A stretch of DNA of 64,000 bases, taken from NCBI GenBank assembly GCA_965223305.1, contig CBDCWT010000046.1, positions 62,001 through 126,000 on the forward strand. The letters run 5' to 3'. This document shows positions 55,701 through 64,000 of this stretch, one piece after another. The position numbers and the translations under genes are program-made. The notes under the pieces are model-generated. The model had not been told where the DNA came from. It saw nothing but the letters and a program-made list of their open reading frames with translations, and did no database searches. This DNA comes from CBDCWT01 sp965223305. Lineage in GTDB: Bacteria > Planctomycetota > Planctomycetia > Pirellulales > Pirellulaceae. Each line of letters begins with the position of its first letter. The first letter of the stretch is position 1.

Positions 55701-58700
55701 GCCCGCCAGTGAAACACCCGCGCTAACCGTTGCCTGAACCAGCTCGCCACCGAAGAAGGCATTGGTTGGGGTATGCGTCGCGACTGCCCCGTTGATTGTG
55801 AGGGTCGTCAGATCACCGGTCAACTTACCCACGCTTCTGGATCCGTGCACCGTGAATGTCTGGTCGGTTGCGGCGTTGACGGTCTGACCGAAGTTAAAGG
55901 CCACCTCCGTGTTTTGCGCTGCGGCGGTTTCGTTCGCGTTCGGGAAAGGCCCCAGCGGGATCGGCGGGGCCTCGTCGTCGTCCGTGATTGTGGTGGTCGC
56001 CTGTTGTGTGCCGTCTTCGACCGCGGCGCCCGTTACCACGTCGATGTCGAGCACAATGGTTTCAGCATCGTCGTCAAGCGTGTCGTCCACGGCAGTTGCC
56101 GCCACGGCGCCTGTGGTCTGACCACCGGCTATCACTATTTGTGTACCTGAAAGCGTGTAGTCCTCAGCACCGGCTGTGCCGCCAACCGATAGATCCACGG
56201 TCACGTCGCCTTCTGTAGCTGCCGATAACGTCGCCGTAAATGTGGCCACGCCTCCTGCTTCCGCGATGTTCGCTGGATCGACGGTCAAGGTCACGGTCGC
56301 TGGAGCTTCGTCGTCCGTAATCGTGATCGTCGCTTGCTGTTCACCCGCTTCGTTGCCGTTGATTACGTTCGCAACGTCGACGACGACCGTTTCGTCGCCT
56401 TCGATCGCCGTATCTTGCACGGCCGTGATTGTGGCCGAAGCGGTGGTCTGTCCCGCCGGAATAACAATCTCCGTTGTCGATGCGGTGTAATCTGTCCCAC
56501 CGCCGGTCGCCGTACCGCTCAGTCCCAGTTCGACCGTGATGTCCAGGCTGAACACAGCAGCAGCAGTGGCCGTGACTGTGGCAACTCCGCCCCCTTCTGC
56601 AATCGTGGTGTTGTCCACTGCGATGCTCACCTCAGGACCGTTCACGTCGTCGATGATGGTCGTCGTCGCTTGCTGCTCACCATCTTCCGTCGCATTGCCG
56701 GTGATCGTGTCAATGTCGACAACCACGGTTTCGCCACCTTCAGTAATCAACAGGTCAGCGACTGATGTGACCGCAACAGAACCACTGGTCTGGCCCGCCG
56801 GGATCACGACTTGAGTGCCGGAGATGTTGTAGTCGGTCCCACTGCCGGTCGCTGTACCACTGACAGCCAAGTTGACCGTGTTGTCGACGGTCGACGGAGC
56901 CGACAGAGTAACAGTGAAGGTAGCAACGCCGCTGTCCTCTGGAATGCTGGCGTTGTCGACGGTCAACGTTGCGGTGGGTGGTTCATCGTTGTCGGTTATC
57001 GTGGCCGTTACCTGTTGCTCGCCGTCTTCGGTGGCACCGGTAGCCCCAGTGATATCGAGCACGACGGTTTCATCTGGCTCGTCGAACGCGTCGTCGGTCG
57101 CGGTGATCGTTGTGGAACCGGAGGTGTCGCCGGCGGCGATGACGATTTCAGCGGCGGACAGAGCATAGTCGACCCCCTCGGTAGCCGTGCCGGACACGCC
57201 AAGGTTAATCGTGACATCTTGACCAGAGGCAGTTGATAGTGTCGCGGTAGCCGTTGCCGTTCCACCGCTCTCGTCGATGGTCCCTGTATCGATGGCCAGC
57301 GTCACCGTCGGTGGGTCGTCATCGTCAGTGATCGTCGTTGTCACCTGTTGCACCCCAGATTCGGTACCACCAGTGACACCTGTAACATCAATGACAACGG
57401 TCTCGTCGGCTTCATCCAGAGTGTCTTGAACGGCTGTAACCGTGATGGATGCACTTGTCGCGCCGACAGGAATGACGATTTCCGTCGCGGAGACGGTGTA
57501 GTCGTCGCCGGCGGTGGCCGTACCGGTGATCTCGAGGCCCACCGTCACTGGGCTTGTCGCCGCCGCGGTTCCCGTCGCTGTGATCGTAGCGACGCCCGCC
57601 GCTTCGGCAATGTTGGCTGCGTCGACCGCGATACTCACCGCGTTCTGCGGATTGTCGTTCAGGAAGAGGTGTGTCACGGTGTTTTCGGCAGGGAAGCCGT
57701 TCTCGTTAGACCACGCGATATCCAAGTCGCCATCCCCGTCGACGTCACCCAGTGCGACGCCACGGGTGTTGGTGTTGTCCTTGAACCTTTGGCCTGTGTC
57801 CGTGAAATTGCCGTTTCCGTCGTTCAAGTAGATTAAGTTGAAGTCCCGGGTAAACTTGGCGGTCACCCCGTCCAGGTCTCCATCGTTGTCAATGTCACCG
57901 AGAACCCACTCGGCGGTTCGGTTCTCTTCATTTTGGCCTGGGGCTCCTTGTACGAGTAATTGCCCGCTATCCGTAAAAGTGCCGTTCCCATCGTTGAGCC
58001 AGATGCGATCGGGCAGCACGAAGTTGGCGGCGATTGCATCGAGGTCCCCATCGCCATCAAGGTCGCCCAGCGTGATATCTTGGCTCTCGTGGTCACCGAG
58101 GTTGCTCTGACCACTATCCACAAACGCCCCGTTGCCATCGTTGAACCATACTCGGTGACTCTGATCAAAATTGTTGGTCATTGCGTCGAGATCACCGTCA
58201 CCGTCCAAATCACCCAAGTCAACACCATTGCTGCTATGATTCCCGACCGTCGCTCCGCCGGTCAGCATCCCGGTTCCATCGTTCAAGTACACTCCGTTAG
58301 CCGTGTTCCCGGTATTGGCAACGAATGCATCGAGGTCTCCGTCGCCGTCGAGATCCCCGAGCGCGACATCAGAGCTGTTGTTGCCGCCGAAGCTCTGCAA
58401 CTCGGAGAAGACACCACTGCCGTCGTTTTGCCAGACTTGATTCGCTTGTCCACCGACGTTTGAGATCACCGCGTCCAGGTCGCCGTCACCGTCCATGTCA
58501 CCCAGCTCGACGTCTCGGCTTTGCCGACCGTTAGAACCTCCCAATCTCTGCCCAGAATCGGTGAACACTCCAGTGCCATCGTTCGAATAGATACGACTTC
58601 CTTGAAGATCGTTGGCAACAAACAGATCCAAGTCACCGTCACCGTCGAGGTCGCCGAATTTGACACTGTAACCGCTTATGTTGGCGGCACCGTCACCAAT

Positions 58701-59168
58701 CAGCTGACCACTGTCGGTAAACGTACCCAGCCCGCCAGTCGCCCCCACCTGGAAGTCCCAGACGCGTTTCACGGCCGCCCCACCAGCTGTGGTCACACCC
58801 GTGGTCACGGTCACTTGGACTCTTTCACCCGGGAAGAGGTCGTTTGTGGGATCGTGTGTGGCGGTCATGCCCGCCGTGGTCACCGTCGTGGCCCCGCCGG
58901 CCAGGCGTCCGCGCTGCGATGAGTGAACGACGAACGTCTCGTCGGTAGCAGCGGTGACGTTCTGATCGAACGTCGCTGAGATATCTGTCCCAGGATTGGC
59001 AGCAAACGAGTTGGCTGCGGGGATCTCCGATTGCACCGTGGTCAGTAGAATTCGTTTTTCGAGCGGCTCCGCGCCGAGGTGCCGTATGGCCCGTAGCCTC
59101 CGCTTATGATGTGGCGACCGAATTAACGAATTACGATGAGACCTGCGGCGCTTGCTCGAACGGGACAT
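52704..59168 (-). CDS. Giant exported FG-GAP/Calx-beta protein with LEPR motif and cohesin/dockerin-like C-terminus
   Basis: This 2154-aa protein starts with a very basic stretch and GAEPLEKRILLT, the LEPR-XLL export motif. The order is: Big_5-type Ig domain (about 50-155), FG-GAP/VCBS repeats (LGDLDGDGDLDLF, 160-505), five Calx-beta domains (509-1065), a second Big_5 (about 1070), second FG-GAP block (1176-1502), two more Calx-beta domains (to 1720), an Ig-like part, a cohesin-like part from about 1853 (FVRGPGQPVNLPANV) and dockerin-like pairs at 1993-2063 (DVTGNGRVNAADASQVAQHA, DVSGNNRVNAADASQVAQVA). The tail is acidic (LLDDDLLDD). Dozens of DxDxDG loops imply heavy calcium binding. It is likely an adhesin or matrix protein. 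Confidence 0.9.
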   Translation of the reverse strand: MSRSSKRRRSHRNSLIRSPHHKRRLRAIRHLGAEPLEKRILLTTVQSEIPAANSFAANPGTDISATFDQNVTAATDETFVVHSSQRGRLAGGATTVTTAGMTATHDPTNDLFPGERVQVTVTTGVTTAGGAAVKRVWDFQVGATGGLGTFTDSGQLIGDGAANISGYSVKFGDLDGDGDLDLFVANDLQGSRIYSNDGTGVFTDSGQRLGGSNGRQSRDVELGDMDGDGDLDAVISNVGGQANQVWQNDGSGVFSELQSFGGNNSSDVALGDLDGDGDLDAFVANTGNTANGVYLNDGTGMLTGGATVGNHSSNGVDLGDLDGDGDLDAMTNNFDQSHRVWFNDGNGAFVDSGQSNLGDHESQDITLGDLDGDGDLDAIAANFVLPDRIWLNDGNGTFTDSGQLLVQGAPGQNEENRTAEWVLGDIDNDGDLDGVTAKFTRDFNLIYLNDGNGNFTDTGQRFKDNTNTRGVALGDVDGDGDLDIAWSNENGFPAENTVTHLFLNDNPQNAVSIAVDAANIAEAAGVATITATGTAAATSPVTVGLEITGTATAGDDYTVSATEIVIPVGATSASITVTAVQDTLDEADETVVIDVTGVTGGTESGVQQVTTTITDDDDPPTVTLAIDTGTIDESGGTATATATLSTASGQDVTINLGVSGTATEGVDYALSAAEIVIAAGDTSGSTTITATDDAFDEPDETVVLDITGATGATEDGEQQVTATITDNDEPPTATLTVDNASIPEDSGVATFTVTLSAPSTVDNTVNLAVSGTATGSGTDYNISGTQVVIPAGQTSGSVAVTSVADLLITEGGETVVVDIDTITGNATEDGEQQATTTIIDDVNGPEVSIAVDNTTIAEGGGVATVTATAAAVFSLDITVELGLSGTATGGGTDYTASTTEIVIPAGQTTASATITAVQDTAIEGDETVVVDVANVINGNEAGEQQATITITDDEAPATVTLTVDPANIAEAGGVATFTATLSAATEGDVTVDLSVGGTAGAEDYTLSGTQIVIAGGQTTGAVAATAVDDTLDDDAETIVLDIDVVTGAAVEDGTQQATTTITDDDEAPPIPLGPFPNANETAAAQNTEVAFNFGQTVNAATDQTFTVHGSRSVGKLTGDLTTLTINGAVATHTPTNAFFGGELVQATVSAGVSLAGGAATPEVWQFYTAAGGSGQFEDGGVAFGQHALSHIAVGDIDDDGDLDAIRGGDQTWLNDGTGTFTNSGQTLGGGLGEFSFADVDGDGDLDVAGGRIMLNDGSGNFTNSGISPGGTQTRAGDLDGDGDLDLFLGIRYGGNQIWLNDGSGNFTNTGQGLGNHSTDAVELADLDNDGDLDAWEGNNGTPNHIYFNDGSGNFVDSGQTLGGFRATKDVAVGDLDGDGDMDLVGGTVYSGNGAFIYLNDGDGNFFDTGQNLGGGTAQIYRVRIGDMDGDGDLDVIPFQRFGAGTEIWLNDGNATFQDSGQRLTFAGGARRIDFAEIGDIDGDGDLDLLEANVRGDGPGSRVWFNQNLQPTVSISADVATVTEDPATAVVTATLSEAHTVDITVDLEISGTATLDDDFTITGTQIVIPTGQTTGSVEITTVQDTVDDDDETVIVDISGVTNGDEAGEQQVTITIVDDDDPVVPDVSISVDNAEIPEEGGVATFTVTLSEATTLDVTVDLAASGTAAASDFTLSGTQVVIAAGATTGSVTVTAVQDTEDEDNETVVLDIETVTNGNEDGTQQATTTIQDDDGPASFAVSNFAGTSTGFMAQFNAPIDTADLNLYDTSAGLGAADVTLTGASSGAVTGSLVVDSSDDMIYFIATGGTLAADTYTATLRSGADAFEDTTARALDGNGDGTPGDNYVGNFEIVAPAAGSVTLSIDDFVRGPGQPVNLPANVTTGLPVTISDGTGLRSVSLSIDYDPALLEISAVAAGANMPAGAAVNLDTSTAGTAVVTLTSTVDLPAGANTLVDLTASVPTADANAIYLDSQVLNIHTASATDSASNSVPVIDDDGLHVLEYFADVTGNGRVNAADASQVAQHAALLIDGFAATPSTDPGVIADVSGNNRVNAADASQVAQVAALLPVDTIPEIPSGVLTSAIVPQQLVEALQTDPAQDANDSALRALGFVDDDLGMADTDDAPSAPNGEALDAVFEELLDDDLLDDAVSESLVSGL

Positions 59169-59793
59169 GATGAGTTCCTTGTCTTCAACCCTGGATGATG
59201 ATGATGGTGTGTTCAGGAGAAGTCAGACCTCGGCAGGCCTGATTTAATGCCGATTGGAGACGGGTGTTTGGCGTTTGATACGTCTGCCGCCGCAGAAGCG
59301 CCTGAACGGCGGACATGTCACTTCCAGAGGCTCACTATATGGCACAACTGCCAGCGATAGTCAAGCAATTTCGCCACGGTTGTCGGCAGCCGCCCTCCCT
59401 CCGGGCTGATCCCCCGCGATCCGGGCTGTGCCGTCGACCGGCGTGAGGCCAGCTGGGCGGGTCACGTCGTGTTCGATGCGATTGTTTAACCGCGACCCAG
59501 AGTGGGTCTGCCGAATCCACGCTCTTTGTGCGAGTCCGTGTGACCGGCAGACCCGCGGCGGCGAGCGCCGGAGCGTAAAAAGAGCGTCTCTACAGTGCGC
59601 GCTTGCCGCCGGAGTTTTGCTGACCTGGCTTTGTTGAAACCAACGTCCACGTCAGCAAAACTCCTCTGGGGCGCGGTTAACCCGAACTATTCATGAGCGA
59701 TCTGCTCCCGGGTTGCCGCTGGCCACACCGGTCGATTCCGTTGTGGCAAGAAGTTCGGAAAAGGACAACCGGGATGTCGTGAAGCGTTGTCCC
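59169..59793. other. Intergenic region with a partial MITE end
   Basis: No gene. At 59677-59706 it holds TTAACCCGAACTATTCATGA followed by GCGATCTGCT, the left end of the 182-bp MITE, after which the sequence diverges: a broken third copy. The rest has no recognisable structure. Confidence 0.5.
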
Positions 59794-61101
59794 CTAGACC
59801 AGATCGCTGAGTTTGGTGGTCCCGGTTGGGAAACCGCCGATGCGGGCCCCTACGACTTCTTCGGCAAGCGTGAGATAGAGATCGCCCACTGTGCCCGTGA
59901 CGCGGGTGTGGCAGCCAGTCTTGAGACCCCCCACATGCCCGGCAGCAATCATCGCTAAGCCCGCGTTCTTATGGGCGTTCGCTTCAGCATGTTCGTGGAT
60001 GTAGAGCGCGCAGGTATGATCCAACAGCGTTCCAGCGCCTTCGGGAATCGACGCGAGCTTTGCCAAAAAGTAGGCGAACTCCTCGACGTGCCAGCGACAA
60101 ATGTCCCGCATCGTTCGCTGGCCCTGGGGTGTCTCCACGCGACCGTGTGTGTACTCGTGATGGCGCTCATAGGTGTATCCCAGCCAGGGGAACCGCGAGA
60201 GCCCCTGACACTTGGTCAACATGTACGACGCCACACGGGTCTGGCGAGAGGCCAACGCGTGCACAAGAAGATCCGTTTGCAGCTTCGCAATGCGCGGCCA
60301 GTCCTTCAAGTCGCCGCCGGCAGCGGGTTGCTCGACCACCCGTGAGTACTCCGGAGGCAGGCTGGCCACGGCCCGCTCCAAGCTACGTATCGAAGTCAGG
60401 TATTCTTCGAGACGATGCTGGTCGTGATATCCAAGTTGTCCTTTCAGCGTGATGGCTTCTCCGCGGACTGCATCCAAGATGCTCTTTTTTCGCTCGATCC
60501 AATACTGTTCCTTCGAACCAAACAGGCGATCGAACAGACGCTGGGGAATCATCTCCGGTGGCAACGGCCGGTCGCGGCCAGCCCAGCTCATGTTGCGCTG
60601 GATGCTCTCGCCAAAAGACTCCTGGCAGACGCCGATTTGGAGCGAACGAAAGCGACTCTCCTTGCCGATTTGCTCCGCGATGACCTGGTCCAATGAGGGG
60701 CCACCTGCGCCGCGGCCGGAGAATCCCACTCCGGAAACCAGACCGCTCATCGACTTGTGGTGACCGTTTCCGGGGCCGGGCGACCGTGCCGCGGGGTTGT
60801 CGATCCCACTTAGCACATGAATGTCATTGCGAAACCGAGCCAGCGGCTGAAGGCAGGGCGTCATCCGATAGGCTTCACCGTCCTCGCGGGGGATCCAGTA
60901 CTTTTCGATGATGCCGTTCCCGTTAAACCAAAGTACAAATCGACTCTCGATCGGCTCCGTTTGGCCCGCAGAGTTGGCGTACGCCGTCCCGCTGCTGTTG
61001 AAGGCCGCCTCGAAAGCAGGTAGTCCGATATGGATCGCAGCTCCCGAGAGACCGATACCTCGCAAGAACGTTCGCCGATTAAGTTCGTTGCCAGCTGTCA
61101 T
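59794..61101 (-). CDS. DUF1552 family protein, Tat-exported
   Basis: This 435-aa protein has a twin-arginine signal (LNRRTFLRGIGLSGAAIHIG) and the DUF1552 domain (PF07586): VLWFNGNGIIEKYWIPREDG, NDIHVLSGIDNPAA, GGPSLDQVIAEQIGKESRFR, and the C-terminal CALYIHEHAEANAHKNAG. Its function is unproven; it is nearly always encoded beside a DUF1592-type cytochrome as here, 70 bp upstream. The pair is a planctomycete hallmark and is assumed to act in the periplasm, possibly on polysaccharide or sulfated sugars. Confidence 0.92.
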   Translation of the reverse strand: MTAGNELNRRTFLRGIGLSGAAIHIGLPAFEAAFNSSGTAYANSAGQTEPIESRFVLWFNGNGIIEKYWIPREDGEAYRMTPCLQPLARFRNDIHVLSGIDNPAARSPGPGNGHHKSMSGLVSGVGFSGRGAGGPSLDQVIAEQIGKESRFRSLQIGVCQESFGESIQRNMSWAGRDRPLPPEMIPQRLFDRLFGSKEQYWIERKKSILDAVRGEAITLKGQLGYHDQHRLEEYLTSIRSLERAVASLPPEYSRVVEQPAAGGDLKDWPRIAKLQTDLLVHALASRQTRVASYMLTKCQGLSRFPWLGYTYERHHEYTHGRVETPQGQRTMRDICRWHVEEFAYFLAKLASIPEGAGTLLDHTCALYIHEHAEANAHKNAGLAMIAAGHVGGLKTGCHTRVTGTVGDLYLTLAEEVVGARIGGFPTGTTKLSDLV

Positions 61102-61171
61102 GGTTCAACACCTGTAAGCCTAGAAATGACGGACCTCATCCCAGCAACCGCGTCTCCGCGGAACGTACGGG

Positions 61172-63139
61172 CTACACCTGCAAAAACAAGTCCGATGTGA
61201 CAATTGCAATAATCAACTCACGGAAACGAAAGCCCGAGTCGCGGAACTTGACGAGCAACTCGTCCAGGACCGGTTGATCGTGGGCCGTCTCCTCTCGTCC
61301 GAACGCGTATCGGAAGACCTGCTTGACCACACATCTTTGACAGGCCTCGTTGTTGGCTAAAATCTGCGCCAATTCCTTCGGTGTGGTAAACACCGAGTCC
61401 TTGATACCTTGCACATGAGCAGTCGTATCCAGGTCCAGCTCGACCGTCTTGGGCTTCCGCCCCTGTCTTTCATCATATCGGCTATTCCTAAACCGCAGTG
61501 AGACCTTCTCCCGAAAACGGCCGATCGCGTCGTATTGCTCGAATCCTAATCCAATGGGGTCAATCAACTTGTGGCAGCCCGCGCATGCCTCGCTGTTCAA
61601 ATGAATTGCCAGCCGCTGGCGGTTGGTCATCGGTGCGTCTTCAGCGATCTCCGGTAGCACCGAATTGACGCCCGGCGGCGGCGGAGGGACCTCCTGGCTG
61701 AGAAAGTGAGTTCGTACGAACAGACCCCGCGACGTGGGGGAGGTCTCTGCTGGTTTGCTAGTGGCAACTAAAAAGCTGGCGTGTCCGAGCACTCCGGAGC
61801 GGCCGGAATCGCTTGGGTAATTGACCTTGGCGAACTCGTCGGCAGGTGCGGGTAGGTCGTAAAGTTCCGCCAACTCGCTGCTGACGAAAGTGTAGTCTGC
61901 GGTATAGAACTCCATAAAGTTGTGGTCTTGCCAAACCAGGTGATTGAACAGCTGGCGTGTCTCCTCCACCATTGCCGCCGCCAAGTCGCTGCTGAAGTTA
62001 CCGTAGCGTCGTCGATCGCGGGTGGCCGTCAGCACGAGGTCAAAGCGCATCCATTGAGCGAGGAACTCATCCATCGAACGCCGCGCCTGAGGATCTTCCA
62101 ACATCAGGCGGGCCACGGTTTCCACCTGTTGTGCCGTTCCCAGTTCGCCGCGCTCTGCGGCAGTGAGCAACTCCTGGCTGGGCATCGTGTCCCAGAGAAA
62201 AAAGGACAACCGGCTGGCGATTTCAAACTGGGCGAAGGGTCCGTCTTGACCGTGTTCCACTCGGAACAGAAAGTAGGGTGATTGCAGCATCGCCTCGACC
62301 ACCACCGCGGCGCCCGCTAGTAGATCACCCGTGCGCGATGCTTCGTTGTCGAAAAGCGCTACGTAAACGGCTGCCTCTTCTGCTGTCAGTGGACGGCGAA
62401 ATGCGCGGCGGCCGAAGTCGCGGACGAAAGCCTCTGCAGATGCTTCTGCGGGAATCAGGTTCTCGTGATCTCCGCCGCGGAACGCGCTGGCCGCGAGCCG
62501 TTCGGCCGCCTTTCCGTAGGCCTCGATCTGCAGCGGTGAGATACCTTGACCGGCGAGCTGGTTCTTGAAGCCGTGCACAAAGTCTTCCTTGGGGAAGGCG
62601 TTTGCCGGTCGCGTCCGATCGCCGAGCAAATCGTGCACAGTGTGGTTGTACTGGCTATGTGTGAGTCGGCGGACAGTGGATGGTCTGAGCTCGAGTGTTT
62701 CGGCACGCGCGATCCGCCGCCGCGCCGCCGCTACCTTCTCGTCGGACATCTCCGCTAGATAGCGAATCCAGCGCAGCAGCAGCTGTTCTTCGCTGCTACC
62801 GACGAGAATGCGTTCGCCGCCGGTGTGTTCGTCGCGGTTCGTCGGCATGCGAAGGAGCAGGGAGTCTGCGGGGCTGTCCCGATCCACCAGCTCCATCAGC
62901 TTCAGACCGAAAGCAGCCACCTGCTCGCTGCTCGGATTCGCACCGGGAAACTCCAGTTCAGTTTCGGACGCAACACCATTGTCGTTGTGACACAGGTTGC
63001 ACTGAGCCTTGTGCAGCGCTGGGTAGAGCCGGTCCAAGAAAAACGACTCGTCGATCGGCCGATCGTCGGCCGAAGCCAGCGAGAGACCTGCGCCGACTAA
63101 CGCGGCGAAGATCGCGAGCGTCGGCCATCGTGCGGGCAT
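61172..63139 (-). CDS. PSD1-type exported cytochrome (DUF1587/1592/1588/1585)
   Basis: This 655-aa protein has a signal peptide (MPARWPTLAIFAALVGAGLS region) and two c-type haem sites, CNLCHND near residue 40 and CAGCHKL near 530. Domains in order are the cytochrome (PSCyt1-like), DUF1587 (LTHSQYNHTVHDLLGD), DUF1595 (FGRRAFRRPLTAEE), DUF1592 (LQSPYFLFRVEHG, EIASRLSFFLWDTMP), DUF1588 (RSGVLGHASFLVATSK, SPTSRGLFVRTHFLSQ) and DUF1585 (LVVKQVFRYAFGRE-like end). It precedes the DUF1552 gene in the operon. Likely a periplasmic electron-transfer or oxidative enzyme. Confidence 0.93.
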   Translation of the reverse strand: MPARWPTLAIFAALVGAGLSLASADDRPIDESFFLDRLYPALHKAQCNLCHNDNGVASETELEFPGANPSSEQVAAFGLKLMELVDRDSPADSLLLRMPTNRDEHTGGERILVGSSEEQLLLRWIRYLAEMSDEKVAAARRRIARAETLELRPSTVRRLTHSQYNHTVHDLLGDRTRPANAFPKEDFVHGFKNQLAGQGISPLQIEAYGKAAERLAASAFRGGDHENLIPAEASAEAFVRDFGRRAFRRPLTAEEAAVYVALFDNEASRTGDLLAGAAVVVEAMLQSPYFLFRVEHGQDGPFAQFEIASRLSFFLWDTMPSQELLTAAERGELGTAQQVETVARLMLEDPQARRSMDEFLAQWMRFDLVLTATRDRRRYGNFSSDLAAAMVEETRQLFNHLVWQDHNFMEFYTADYTFVSSELAELYDLPAPADEFAKVNYPSDSGRSGVLGHASFLVATSKPAETSPTSRGLFVRTHFLSQEVPPPPPGVNSVLPEIAEDAPMTNRQRLAIHLNSEACAGCHKLIDPIGLGFEQYDAIGRFREKVSLRFRNSRYDERQGRKPKTVELDLDTTAHVQGIKDSVFTTPKELAQILANNEACQRCVVKQVFRYAFGREETAHDQPVLDELLVKFRDSGFRFRELIIAIVTSDLFLQV

Positions 63140-63218
63140 GTAGCTCTCCGGTATGAGGGCCCAGCGAGGGGGGGAAGGTAGGTGTGAGCCCTTATCCTAC
63201 CAGCTAGCCCATCGTCGA

Positions 63219-63364
63219 CCAAACGCGCTTGCTTGTGCTGAGAGCCGGTTACCAACAGTTCGTCGTCAAGATCGTCCGGGAGGGCGACGCTCCTGCGGAG
63301 CCGTTCTTCTGTGGGACCGTTTTTCTGCGTAGTGCGGCTCGGCAGGAGCCTCGCCCTCCCGATC
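63219..63364 (+). repeat. 146-bp direct repeat, copy 1
   Basis: Almost identical to 63694-63839. It contains inverted arms GGGAGGGCGACGCTCCTGC and GCAGGAGCCTCGCCCTCCC, a REP-like hairpin. The last 860 bp of the window hold no gene, only such repeats. Confidence 0.8.
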
Positions 63365-63507
63365 TGTCTGCTACCTGTTTGACAGGATGTACAGGATCAA
63401 CAGGATAGCCGGCGACCGCCACGACATCAGCCGCTGGGCGTTAGCCCACGGTTCCTCAGCGCATCCGGATGCTAACGCATTCCGGCTGATTTGTTGCCGG
63501 AGAGCTG

Positions 63508-63686
63508 TAGGCCGTAACAAGCGGCGGAGAGACGACGATTCTCTAGCCTGGCGTGACCGCCGCGCCGTTGCGGCGCGAGCTGAGCGGTTGTATTCGTCGC
63601 TGAGCGTCAGTCCGTACCTGCCGGAACGGCGCGGCGGGGAGTCCGCCGCGCACGGATAGCTGCTTGCGCCGCTTGTTACGGCCTAC
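63508..63686. repeat. Inverted-repeat-bounded unit
   Basis: GTAGGCCGTAACAAGCGGCG (63508-63527) and its exact reverse complement (63667-63686) bound a 179-bp GC-rich unit with an inner CGCGCCGTTGCGGCGCG palindrome. Just before it, CAGCCGCTGGGCGTTAGCCC (63430) and TGCTAACGCATTCCGGCTG form another REP-like pair. Confidence 0.7.
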
Positions 63687-63693
63687 TTCTCTA

Positions 63694-63839
63694 CCAAACG
63701 CGCGTGCCTGTGCTGAGATCCGATTACCAACAGTTCGTCGTCAAGATCGTCCGGGAGGGCGACGCTCCTGCGGAGCCGTTCTTCTGTGGGACCGTTTTTC
63801 TGCGTAGTGCGGCTCGTCAGGAGCCTCGCCCTCCCGATC
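63694..63839 (+). repeat. 146-bp direct repeat, copy 2
   Basis: Second copy of 63219-63364 with a handful of differences. Confidence 0.8.
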
Positions 63840-64000
63840 GACTAACAAGGTTGTGGCCGTGGGGCAGTCCACCAAACTCTGGCGAGTTCGGCTAGTGCGC
63901 CTGTGAAGGCGATTGAATTATCAGGTGAAAGTCCTGATCGGAGAAGACGTTACCACTCCGTAGTCGACGGTAACTGCGTTTTCAACAGAAAGGGTGGGGA

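Noticed and set aside
55400..58660. CRISPR-like regular repeats
   Set aside because: The periodicity comes from codons for DLDGDGDLD and Calx-beta units with variable spacing, not identical repeats with unique spacers.

Overview
The window is most likely from a free-living planctomycete of the Pirellulales/Rhodopirellula type. The call rests on protein families rather than rRNA: proteins with the planctomycete LEPR-type N-terminal motif (LEPLEDRRLL, EPLEKRILL), a paired DUF1552 / DUF1592-type c-type cytochrome operon, Ser/Thr kinases fused to WD40 or PD40 propellers, a planctomycete-type ECF sigma factor, BlaI/BlaR1 with a propeller C-terminus, and a RAYT transposase between REP hairpins. Base composition is moderate to high GC and coding density is low for a bacterium. 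Layout: 0-9 kb holds a tRNA-like gene, a truncated-looking PD40 kinase, a broken secreted protein, and a tight three-gene minus-strand operon (ATP-grasp ligase fused to a degenerate M20 peptidase domain, gamma-glutamyltransferase, N-formylglutamate amidohydrolase). 9-14.6 kb has a methyltransferase, a zinc-ribbon kinase with a PP2C phosphatase, and a membrane-protein/winged-helix pair flanked by two near-identical palindromes. 14.6-24 kb is eroded: 3' fragments of ispH, a beta-lactamase-type hydrolase and other genes, a radical SAM gene split by a recent IS256-family insertion, then an intact ECF sigma factor with a 1158-aa WD40 kinase. 24.2-28.5 kb is a blaI-blaR1 operon with three operators. 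28.5-42 kb is accessory DNA: a toxin-antitoxin-like pair, a RAYT unit, a frameshifted 2OG oxygenase, HEAT and SEC-C proteins, a haem c/prenyltransferase-repeat protein, a resolvase fragment and many intergenic repeats. 42-64 kb holds tRNA-Gly(CCC), a pentapeptide-repeat gene with an in-frame stop, two giant exported proteins (1476 and 2154 aa) sharing one C-terminal module, a VOC lipoprotein, a thioredoxin-domain protein, an MFS transporter and the DUF1592-DUF1552 operon. Functional themes: sensing and phosphosignalling (three kinases, one phosphatase, one ECF factor, BlaR1), cytosolic gamma-glutamyl/peptide metabolism (the three-gene operon), and large calcium-binding-type extracellular proteins. 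The most striking non-coding content is small mobile DNA: two full 182-bp TTAA-ended MITEs and one partial copy, a 157-bp chain-of-hairpins element, a 130-bp repeat tied to resolvase remains, an intergenic repeat family with about eight diverged copies between 28.8 and 52.5 kb, and REP hairpins, one of them embedded in a coding region. The best candidates for something little described are the ATP-grasp/pseudo-M20 operon, the zinc-ribbon kinase-phosphatase pair and the shared C-terminal module of the two giant proteins. All assignments are by eye from sequence; no database search was run.
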